Of a DNA stretch of 64,000 bases, positions 37,575 to 44,385 are shown in pieces (position 1 is the first letter of the stretch; each line of letters opens with the position of its first letter). Source of the stretch: Dokdonella sp. (lineage in GTDB: Bacteria > Pseudomonadota > Gammaproteobacteria > Xanthomonadales > Rhodanobacteraceae); NCBI RefSeq assembly GCF_019634845.1, contig NZ_JAHCAQ010000010.1, positions 62,001 through 126,000 of the forward strand, in the 5' to 3' direction. Position numbers and translations under genes: made by a program. The notes beneath the pieces are model-generated. The model did no database searches. It saw only the letters and a program-made list of their open reading frames with translations, and was not told the DNA's origin.

Positions 37575-38353
37575 AGGAAGTCCTCGAAGTGCCGGTCGAG
37601 GCGCCGGAACAGCCCATAGCCGCCGAGGGCGACCAGCGCCGCGACCAGCAGCGCCACTGCGGTGGCGGCCCAGGACACGCTGCCATGGCCGAGCACGAGT
37701 GCGTGGAAGGCCTCGGCGTAATAGGTGAACGGGTTGAGCGACAGCCAAGGCTGGATCGCTGGCGGCAGGATCGTGCGGTCGTAGAACACCGGCGCGCAAT
37801 ACATCAGCAGCGGCAACACTTGTCCGAGCAACTGCACCAGGTCGCGCACGAAAACCTGCAGGGCCGCGAACGCGAAGGCAAAACCGAGCGCGAGCGCGAA
37901 CAGCGGCAGGTAGAGCGCGAGTGCCGGCAGCAAGCCATCGAGCAGACGGACATGATCGTCATGGAACGCGAGCACGATGACGATCGCGATGAAACCGGTC
38001 AGGTGCACGACAAAGCTCGCACACACGCGCGAGACGACGAGCATCGCGCGCGGCAGCGCCACCTTGCCGATGAGGGCGGCGTTGTCCTCGATGGCGCGGG
38101 TTGCGTTCAACACTGCATCGGCGAACGCCGTCCACGGCCACAGCGCCACCGCGAGGAAGGCGACATAACCGGGCGCGTCGGCACCGGGGATGCGCGCGTG
38201 GAACACCTTGACGAACACGAACGCGAAGATGGCCAGCTGCAACACCGGCTGGAAGATGGCCCAGAACATGCCGCCAAAGCTGCCCGTGTAGCGCGAACGC
38301 AGGTCGCGCAGCACCATCTGGCGCGCAAAGGAGAGCGATGTCGCGTTTTGCAT
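37571..38353 (-). CDS. wzm: polysaccharide ABC exporter permease
   Basis: 260-residue ABC-2 type permease from ATG 38353 with six hydrophobic segments. LRDLRSRYTGSFGGMFWAIFQPVLQLAIFAFVF near the N-terminus is typical, with YAPVFY-like YCAPVFYDRTILP and LNPFTYYAEAFHALVLG near the C-terminus. The ORF is open to 38893, but upstream residues are Arg/Pro-rich and not credible. It is the first gene of the five-gene export operon. A 355-bp leader region precedes it, with a nested hairpin described separately. Confidence 0.95.
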   Translation of the reverse strand: MQNATSLSFARQMVLRDLRSRYTGSFGGMFWAIFQPVLQLAIFAFVFVKVFHARIPGADAPGYVAFLAVALWPWTAFADAVLNATRAIEDNAALIGKVALPRAMLVVSRVCASFVVHLTGFIAIVIVLAFHDDHVRLLDGLLPALALYLPLFALALGFAFAFAALQVFVRDLVQLLGQVLPLLMYCAPVFYDRTILPPAIQPWLSLNPFTYYAEAFHALVLGHGSVSWAATAVALLVAALVALGGYGLFRRLDRHFEDFL

Positions 38354-38708
38354 GGATCCGCAGCCCCGTGGCCCGACTGTGTCATGTCGGGGTCTTGCCA
38401 TTGTGCGCGAGGCGCCGGTTCGATGCAGCCGCGCGCGGTCGAGCCGACCTGCTGCCGCTGCCGACGGCGTCAAGGGTGACACCGCATCCCGGAAAGCCGG
38501 GAGGTCACTGGCGTCCTCGTCGGCTCGGGGACAGGCGTCGGCAACAAATTTCGCTGCGCGCCGACGCCGAGCAACGACTGCCGTACCCACATCGCGCGAC
38601 ATGACGCCCTGTGGGTCGGGCGCGCGCTGCGCGGCCGACCTGGGCGCCGGTGTGCTGTCCCTTGAGCGCAGTGGCGGCGCACCGCAGGCGCCGCCGCCCG
38701 GCATTGCC
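38354..38708. other. 355-bp intergenic region upstream of wzm
   Basis: No gene-like frame is credible. It includes the nested inverted repeats at 38460-38524. I do not find a convincing sigma70 promoter, although one would be expected for the wzm operon. Confidence 0.5.
38460..38524 (-). promoter_or_regulatory. nested stem structure in the wzm leader, type unknown
   Basis: Three coaxial inverted repeats are nested: GCCGACG (38460-38466) with CGTCGGC (38518-38524), GTGAC (38476-38480) with GTCAC (38504-38508), and CCCGG (38488-38492) with CCGGG (38497-38501) around a 4-base loop. If transcribed toward wzm, this would lie about 110-170 bases upstream of its start codon. I compared it by eye with the c-di-GMP riboswitch consensus and did not find the GGCAAAC and CGCAAAGC blocks. 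Confidence 0.35.
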
Positions 38709-39524
38709 CTAGTTCGATGGCGCCGCCGCGCCACCAGGCGCATAGCGAGTCTGGAGCGACCGCACGAGGTCGGCATTGAGATCCAGAGGTTGCTCGGCCA
38801 ATTCGCTTGAGTGCGCCCGCGAGGCCTTGTCGGTATAGGCCGTGGACAGATCCTTGATGATCTGCGGCTTGGCCTGCTCGAAGGTCGGAACAACGTCGGA
38901 CGAACGACTCAGCAGCTTGATGATGTGGTAACCGAAGGTGGTCTTGACGACAGGCGAGATCTCGCCGGCCTGGCGCAATTTGACCACGCCCGCCACGAAG
39001 TCGGCGTCGTACACCTTCGGGTTGGCCGCGTCTTCGAGCTTGCCGTGGTTGCTGACCTTGCTCGGATCGTCGGAATATTGCTCGACCAGCGCCTCGAACG
39101 ATCCGGGTTCGGCGCGTGCCTTCTGCTCGACCGTGCGCGCCAGCGCCTGCGCCTCGGCATCACTGCGCGAGGTCGTGTTGATGAGGATGTGCTCCACCAC
39201 CGCCTGGCCACGCTGGATGTACTTGTCCTTGTGAGCAAGGAATTCCTCGCGTGCCAATTGCGACAGGTCGGGAACCTTGATATCGCGGTCGAACTGCTGG
39301 CGACGGGCCAGTGCCAAGACTTCGTCGGCGGCAAGCTCGGCTTGGCGGGCGATGAGCGGATCCTTGTCGAGACCGGCTGCGCGCGCCTCGGCAGCGAGCT
39401 GCTTGGTCATCAACAGGTTGTCGATCGCCTTCTCGATTCGCGTCGGACTGGCGAAGAAGCCCGCGCGCTTCTCCGGCGGGATCTTGGCGGCAAAAGCGTC
39501 AACGTCTTCGAGCGTCACCGTCAC
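38709..39524 (-). pseudogene. parvulin-type peptidyl-prolyl isomerase, 5' end missing
   Basis: 271 residues can be read from GTG 39524. The C-terminal half is a parvulin domain (VVEHILINTT; FEALVEQYSDDPS; LRQAGEISPVVKTTFGYHIIKLL), close to SurA/EpsD-type exported isomerases. Relatives begin with a signal peptide or lipobox and a VNG(x)xVT segment. Here the frame starts exactly at that point (VTVTLEDVDAF), with an in-frame stop ten codons upstream, no ribosome site and no signal. The parvulin core itself is intact. I therefore call it a 5'-truncated gene, perhaps a remnant; a cytoplasmic protein from GTG is possible. It lies 160 bases after an exported-protein gene. Confidence 0.6.
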
Positions 39525-39684
39525 GCGTTGGTGCTCAGGTGCCAGGCAATATCAGCGTGGGCGGGATGAACCAGCGGCTGTGATCAAAGATTGCCAAGGC
39601 GCGAGGTTCAATGGTGGCGATTCAAACTCACGGTCATCTGGCGCGCGTTCGAGTTCCGGAAGAACGCGTTGGCGCACGCATTAG

Positions 39685-41583
39685 CTACCGCCGGCAACGC
39701 CTGGGAGACAACCCAAGCCGACTACTGTCACGCACCAGCATGATGTGGCACGCGCCGGTGGTGTCCGCCGCGAGACACCTGCTGCCGGATTGACGCGTCG
39801 TCGACGTGAACATGACGTTGAGGTAGTAGTCGGTGTTGGGCTTGAGGTAACAGAACCACTTTGAGGGCGGCGTCTGTCCTGTGGAATCGAATTGCCAGTT
39901 CAGAACGCCGCCGTCATCGGCCTGCACGTTGGTCGCGTAGCACGCATTCGTCGAAGGATCCCCAGCAAAGTCGCCGCAGGTAGTGCTCAGCGAAACGGAT
40001 ACTGGATCGCTGCCACCATATGTCGACGACGCGAAATACCCTGCTGGCGGTGTCGGCCCAACCGCAGGCGTCTTGAAGTGAACACCGAAATAGCCGTTGC
40101 GCGGCATCAGGTAACCCGGCGCCGAACCGATGATGCCAGGCCAGGCAACAGGAGGCGGCGGTGTCGTCGGTGCGTTGTAACCCCAGATGTTCGCAAACTC
40201 GGTGAACGGCACTGCGGTTCGCGTACCCTGAGGCACTACACCGTACTTGATGTCCGCCTGCGCCAATCGGACGCGCTGGGCAGTGTCTGGCTGACCAGCC
40301 AGACGCGGATCGCCTGCGGGGATCGTTCCTGAACAGGCTGCGGTGCCGGGGTCGCTGAGCGTAAGAACGGCCTGCCCGGTATCGACGGCCGATTGCTGGC
40401 CGAGCGAACACGTCATCTTGAAGGTGTAGGCACCCGCCGTGGCGGTGGTCGGGAGGGTCACGCTCTGCGACAAGGTACCGGTCGCCGGAATCGAGAACGG
40501 ACCGGTCCAGCCAGCCCAGCCGCTGCTGATCGTGCCGGTTGCAGTCTGGATCGTGCCAGTACACGCCATATTGGCCAGCGCGGAATTGGTCGGCGCCGAC
40601 ACCGTGACCGTGGCGGGGTTCGGCGGATTGCCTGTGGTGGCGGCCGTCGGCGTCACCTGCAACGCGACTGAAATCGGCGTCGCGCTCGCGACGGTGACCA
40701 CGGCTGGAGTCGCGCTCGAGACGGCCACGTTGTCGCCATTGATGCAGGTGAGCATCAACTTGAGGTTGTCGCCTGGGCTGAGTCCGGCCGGCACCACGAT
40801 GCTGCGCGAGAACTGCGCGGCGTTGGGGTCGAACGCAGTGGTCCAATTGGTCACCGTGAGCGGGGTCGGATCGGCGTTGCGCGTTGCGCTGCCCGTGCAC
40901 GACACCGCATTGGTCATGGCAGGCCAGGTCACGGTGACGCCACCGCCGACGCTCTGCGTAGTGGGTACGGCGGTCAGCACCGGAGCGGGCGACGGCGCCG
41001 CTGCGGGGATGTGCGGTGCAGAACCCGTCTTGTAGCCACTCGCGTTGCTGCAGATGACGCCAAAGCTGTAAGTGCCGCCCTGCATCGGGGTCACGGGCTC
41101 GTGATGTGCACCGGCCGGCGAATTGATTGCCGAGCCGACGACCCAGCCCGTGATCGTCGCGCTGGTGACGTTGCTGCTGGCGGTCCGCACACAGACCGAT
41201 GCGTCCGCGGAGACCGACCAGTTGACGTAGAACGGCTGGTTGATCTGCGGCGTGAACGCCGTCACGGTCCCCGCGGCATCCTGCGAGATCACGATATTGG
41301 TCAGCTGGAAGTCGGCGGAGCTGCCGCCGATCGGCTGGCAAGCGTGCGAGCCGGCGGGTTCCTCGGTCAACGTGACGCCATCCATGACCAAGGCGGTGCT
41401 GCCGGCGGGATCCAGATGCACGCCAGCGGCATCATTGGAACTGGCAACGCAAGTCACGGGAGCAGCGCCGCTCATCGTGTTGAGGCGCACTGTGGTGGTG
41501 GCAGCGGATGCGGCAGACGCGGCGCAGGCCGCGCCAGCGACAACAGCCAAGAGAGCGAGCCTGCGCGAGGCAAACTGGGTCAT
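39685..41583 (-). CDS. large exported protein of unknown function
   Basis: 632-residue protein with a clear signal peptide (RRLALLAVVAGAACAASAASA). The rest is Ser/Thr/Pro/Ala-rich with beta-sandwich style strands, such as VTVTWPAMTNAVSCTGSA and the parallel ATVTVSAPTNSALANMACTG, which suggest two or three Ig-like domains between about residues 200 and 400. Paired cysteines recur. The C-terminal 200 residues are different, with many Tyr, Trp and Gly (GYFGVHFKTPAVGPTPPAGYFA). The last 14 residues are Arg-rich, and a one-base shift would give a hydrophobic end, so a late frameshift is possible. No family is recognised. A near-perfect TATAAT precedes it. Confidence 0.8.
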   Translation of the reverse strand: MTQFASRRLALLAVVAGAACAASAASAATTTVRLNTMSGAAPVTCVASSNDAAGVHLDPAGSTALVMDGVTLTEEPAGSHACQPIGGSSADFQLTNIVISQDAAGTVTAFTPQINQPFYVNWSVSADASVCVRTASSNVTSATITGWVVGSAINSPAGAHHEPVTPMQGGTYSFGVICSNASGYKTGSAPHIPAAAPSPAPVLTAVPTTQSVGGGVTVTWPAMTNAVSCTGSATRNADPTPLTVTNWTTAFDPNAAQFSRSIVVPAGLSPGDNLKLMLTCINGDNVAVSSATPAVVTVASATPISVALQVTPTAATTGNPPNPATVTVSAPTNSALANMACTGTIQTATGTISSGWAGWTGPFSIPATGTLSQSVTLPTTATAGAYTFKMTCSLGQQSAVDTGQAVLTLSDPGTAACSGTIPAGDPRLAGQPDTAQRVRLAQADIKYGVVPQGTRTAVPFTEFANIWGYNAPTTPPPPVAWPGIIGSAPGYLMPRNGYFGVHFKTPAVGPTPPAGYFASSTYGGSDPVSVSLSTTCGDFAGDPSTNACYATNVQADDGGVLNWQFDSTGQTPPSKWFCYLKPNTDYYLNVMFTSTTRQSGSRCLAADTTGACHIMLVRDSSRLGLSPRRCRR

Positions 41584-41617
41584 GACGGCCTCGTGGTGAG
41601 GTGGTGGGAGCGCGCGG

Positions 41618-41623
41618 ATTATA
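41618..41623 (-). promoter_or_regulatory. -10 element TATAAT for the 632-residue exported protein
   Basis: A perfect TATAAT on the minus strand, with an inferred start site near 41611 and a leader of about 28 bases. The -35 region is weak (TTCGCT or CGTTCG at 15-17 bases), so the palindrome upstream may bind an activator. Confidence 0.55.
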
Positions 41624-41648
41624 CAGAAGCGCCTGTGAAGCGAACGTG

Positions 41649-41674
41649 GCGTTGCACTGAATATTCAGCAACGC
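41649..41674. promoter_or_regulatory. palindrome upstream of the -10 element, operator candidate
   Basis: GCGTTG and CAACGC flank the perfect 12-bp palindrome CTGAATATTCAG, with two unpaired bases on one side. It lies about 38-63 bases upstream of the predicted start site of the exported-protein gene, where an activator would sit. It could also act as a hairpin on the plus strand, where GGTTTT follows. Confidence 0.45.
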
Positions 41675-42220
41675 GGTTTTAACGAAATCACATCGTGCCG
41701 CCGTGCAGATCCGCATGTGTGGCGTCGCGTCAGGGTTCGAACGGACGAACTGGGGGCGCGATGATTTCTCCTTTCACGCGCCGAAGCCGGGCGGAGGCCC
41801 ATCGTCAACACTGGGCCTGAGGTGCAAACCGTGCGAACGCGCAACGTGCGTCGCCATCGGATGAAATTGCAGGACCGTGCAAGCAGCGGCGCGTGACGCG
41901 GTCGTTCCGGATATTGGCGCATGGCCAAGCAGCCAATGCGGCGACGCGCTCAGGTTCAAGTCCGCCGGCGGAACAGACGCAATCATCGCGGCCGGCTCGT
42001 CCACGCGGTTGGACGCGCAAGGCGCGCCTTGCCCCAATCGACGCGCGGGGCAATCTCTACGCGAATTCATCACGTCACCAGTGGCTGCACGGAAGCCCCA
42101 GCCGGTCACGGGCTCCATGCGCGCCGCTCGCAGACGTCATTCATTGCCTGCTGCATCCGTGCCGGGGCTGCCAGATATCGAGGACTGTCGACGGCGCATC
42201 GCGCATCTGGCCCGACCAGA

Positions 42221-42251
42221 AAAAGAAAAGGGGGGCTTGCGCCCCCCTTTT
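42221..42251 (-). terminator. strong intrinsic terminator of the 506-residue exported protein gene
   Basis: On the minus strand an 11-bp perfect stem (AAAAGGGGGGC with GCCCCCCTTTT, 4-base loop) is followed by a T-rich run (CTTTTTCT). It begins about 30 bases after the stop codon. Confidence 0.9.
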
Positions 42252-42281
42252 CCCTCACAACCACAACAACTGGCAAACCTA

Positions 42282-43802
42282 TCAGGAGCAAGCCTGAATC
42301 GGCTGACCAGCAGTGTTGACGTCGTTGCAGGTACGGTGTGCACGATGACGCCACACACCGTTGTAGTTGGCCGAAGCCGAACCACGCTGAGCCACGGCGG
42401 CCCAGAAGCCCGTTGCCGGCAAGCCGTAGAACCGGGTGGCGTTGCCGCTGTTCGGATTGATACCGCGCGGCAGGATGTGACCGCCATCGCCCGACGCGAG
42501 GTCGAGACCAGCCCAGCCGCCCGTATCGCCGAACGGATTGACCGTACGATACAGCTTGGAGCCGAACACCGTCGACTCACCCGGAGGCGAGGTCTTGGTG
42601 AACGAGATCACGTTGACTTCGTACGGCAGGAACGGCGACTGCGCGAAGCACGAAGCATCCGGCGGCGACGGGCAGCGCGGGATGATCGTGTCGGTGCTGC
42701 CTTCTTCGTGATCGTAGGTGCTCAGCGTGATCGCGATGCGCGACTGGCTCGCATCGGTGGCGCCGAACTTCTCGGCGAACGGCGGCAGCACATGGCCCGG
42801 ATACAGGGCATTGTCGACGTAGAAGCGCTTGGTCGGGAACGTGACGACCCAGTCACTCTGACCGCCGATCGCGGCATTGATCATGTACTCGTTGTACACG
42901 GTGTCGGCCATGAAGATCGCGCTGACGGCGTCTTCACCGGCGGCGTAGTCAGACATGATCAACGCACCGTTGTCGCCAAACACGTAGGAACGTGCAATAC
43001 CGGCCAACGCAGGACTCGCGCCCATCGGATTGGTACGTGCATCCTGCAGCGTCGGGAACAGCGACGACGGACCGGTGTAGTTGACGAGATACGAGAAGCC
43101 TTCGATCGCGTCGGCGTTGTAGCTGAACGCCGTACCGTTCGCCACGTTGGCGATCCAGGCGCCGCCGAACAGACCGCTCGTGGGTGGCAGCAGCTGACCA
43201 GGGATGACGACATCGTCGCCAACCGGCGCCGCACAGGTCGGCACGCCACCGTCCGGGTTGCCGTTCTGCTTGTGGGTGATCGCCCTGCCAAGCGAGGTGG
43301 CCGGGTCGATATCACCCATGAGGATCATCTCGAGGTAACCCTCGCGCGTACGATCCTTGGTCTTCGGGCCGGAGTCCTTCGGAATCGGGCCGCTGGCGCC
43401 GATACCCGAACCATCGAAACCACCCGTGCTGAAGCTCCACGGCAGGCTCGGCAGGTAGTCGATGCAGCTCTCGTCGATCGTGTTGATCGCGGCGCCATTG
43501 GAGCCGTCGTCGCTGATCCACGCAGTCCACACGTCGGCGGCGGACAGGTACAGGTTGAAGTCGAGCACTTCGCGGCTGTTGTAGCCTTCGAGGAAGCGGA
43601 CCTTGACCGCCTTGCCGTATTCGGTATCCGTATTGACGACGGAGATCAGCGTGTCCTGACCCTTGTTGACCGTGTAGTACGGATAGAGCAGAACCTGACC
43701 CAGGCCATCGGGATTGAGATCGACGGCGTTGGCCAGGCCCGCGAAGCCGGCGATACCGGCGATGCCGGCGACGACGGCAGTCGTCAAGCTGTTTCTTTTC
43801 AT
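42282..43802 (-). CDS. abundant-looking exported surface protein of unknown function
   Basis: 506-residue protein with signal peptide (TTAVVAGIAGIAGFAGLANA). The mature part begins VDLNPDGLGQVLLYPYYTVNKG, followed by SVVNTDTEYGKAVKVRFLEGYNS, a conserved opening that I have seen in uncharacterised gammaproteobacterial exported proteins. Codon use is more restricted and less GC-extreme than neighbours. The gene has a good sigma70 promoter, a TAGGAG ribosome site and a strong terminator, all pointing to high expression as a single-gene unit. Six or so cysteines are spread late in the protein. The function is unknown; a structural or surface role is a guess. Confidence 0.88.
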   Translation of the reverse strand: MKRNSLTTAVVAGIAGIAGFAGLANAVDLNPDGLGQVLLYPYYTVNKGQDTLISVVNTDTEYGKAVKVRFLEGYNSREVLDFNLYLSAADVWTAWISDDGSNGAAINTIDESCIDYLPSLPWSFSTGGFDGSGIGASGPIPKDSGPKTKDRTREGYLEMILMGDIDPATSLGRAITHKQNGNPDGGVPTCAAPVGDDVVIPGQLLPPTSGLFGGAWIANVANGTAFSYNADAIEGFSYLVNYTGPSSLFPTLQDARTNPMGASPALAGIARSYVFGDNGALIMSDYAAGEDAVSAIFMADTVYNEYMINAAIGGQSDWVVTFPTKRFYVDNALYPGHVLPPFAEKFGATDASQSRIAITLSTYDHEEGSTDTIIPRCPSPPDASCFAQSPFLPYEVNVISFTKTSPPGESTVFGSKLYRTVNPFGDTGGWAGLDLASGDGGHILPRGINPNSGNATRFYGLPATGFWAAVAQRGSASANYNGVWRHRAHRTCNDVNTAGQPIQACS

Positions 43803-43906
43803 CGCAACACTCCTAAATTTTTAACCACAGGGCTTTTTGCTTTACCGCCAACCCACGCCAAGCGCGCAACGCACGCCTCACATGAAGGTCAGGCTTCGGC
43901 TCGGGC

Positions 43907-43935
43907 ATGTTAAGCGAAAGGAAAGATCCATGCAA
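43907..43935 (-). promoter_or_regulatory. sigma70-type promoter of the 506-residue exported protein gene
   Basis: TTGCAT (43935-43930) and TAACAT (43912-43907) on the minus strand are 17 bases apart, the ideal spacing. The inferred leader is about 98 bases. Its 3' part is AT-rich up to the ribosome site. Confidence 0.65.
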
Positions 43936-43968
43936 TCCCTGCCCAACACGCACAAAAATCCAACCAAG

Positions 43969-44385
43969 TCAATCATTTGGCAAATAGTACCACTGCCCAT
44001 CTAGGCGCAGCCAGGTTTCGCTCTGCCTGCTCGTGACGTCGGTGCGGCGCTCGGACTTGCCTGGGACCGGCATCGAGTAGGTAACCGTCACCTGAACGTC
44101 GCAACGATCGCCATCGCAGCTCTTGCCCTGGAATTCGGCGGACTTCCAGATGACAGGGCGATTGTTCATCGCCGTCGCATATGCCTCCCGCGTCTGCGTG
44201 GCGCGATAACCGGGCGTGAGGTAGTCGTAGGCCTTCTCGGCCTCGTGCGCAATGAGGTAGTTCCAGCGCTCGACGCTGCGCTTGTCGATGATGTCCGGGT
44301 TGCTCTTGTCGACACAGCCGGCGACGAGCGTGACGCCTGCAGCCAGCACGAGCGCTGCGCAAGTCCTGATGAGATCATTGGTCAC
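43969..44385 (-). CDS. small lipoprotein at the end of the type II secretion operon
   Basis: 138-residue lipoprotein from GTG 44385, signal with lipobox VAGC. The mature domain (ERWNYLIAHEAEKAYDYLTPGYRATQTREAY..., then alternating strands ending WLRLDGQWYYLP) has the helix-helix-sheet pattern of NTF2/SnoaL-like folds, with one Cys pair (SCDGDRCDV). It overlaps gspD by 11 bases, so it is translated with the secretin. A pilotin- or assembly-type role for the secretin is possible from position and lipidation, but known pilotins (GspS, AspS) are different families. Confidence 0.82.
   Translation of the reverse strand: MTNDLIRTCAALVLAAGVTLVAGCVDKSNPDIIDKRSVERWNYLIAHEAEKAYDYLTPGYRATQTREAYATAMNNRPVIWKSAEFQGKSCDGDRCDVQVTVTYSMPVPGKSERRTDVTSRQSETWLRLDGQWYYLPND

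Larger units (their letters stand above)
41584..42281. other. 698-bp region between two exported-protein genes
   Basis: It contains the -10 element and palindrome of the downstream gene (41618-41674) and the terminator of the upstream gene (42221-42251). The middle, about 41700-42200, has no gene that I can support; the open frames there have no typical codon use or ribosome sites. GGTTCGAAC at about 41747 looks like a tRNA T-loop, but no arms pair around it. Confidence 0.6.

Noticed and set aside
38460-38524. c-di-GMP or other known riboswitch
   Set aside because: The structure is clear, but the conserved GGCAAAC and CGCAAAGC blocks are missing on both strands, so no class is claimed.
41735-41765. 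tRNA T-loop-like GGTTCGAAC
   Set aside because: The flanking bases do not form a T-stem and no acceptor or anticodon arm can be drawn.
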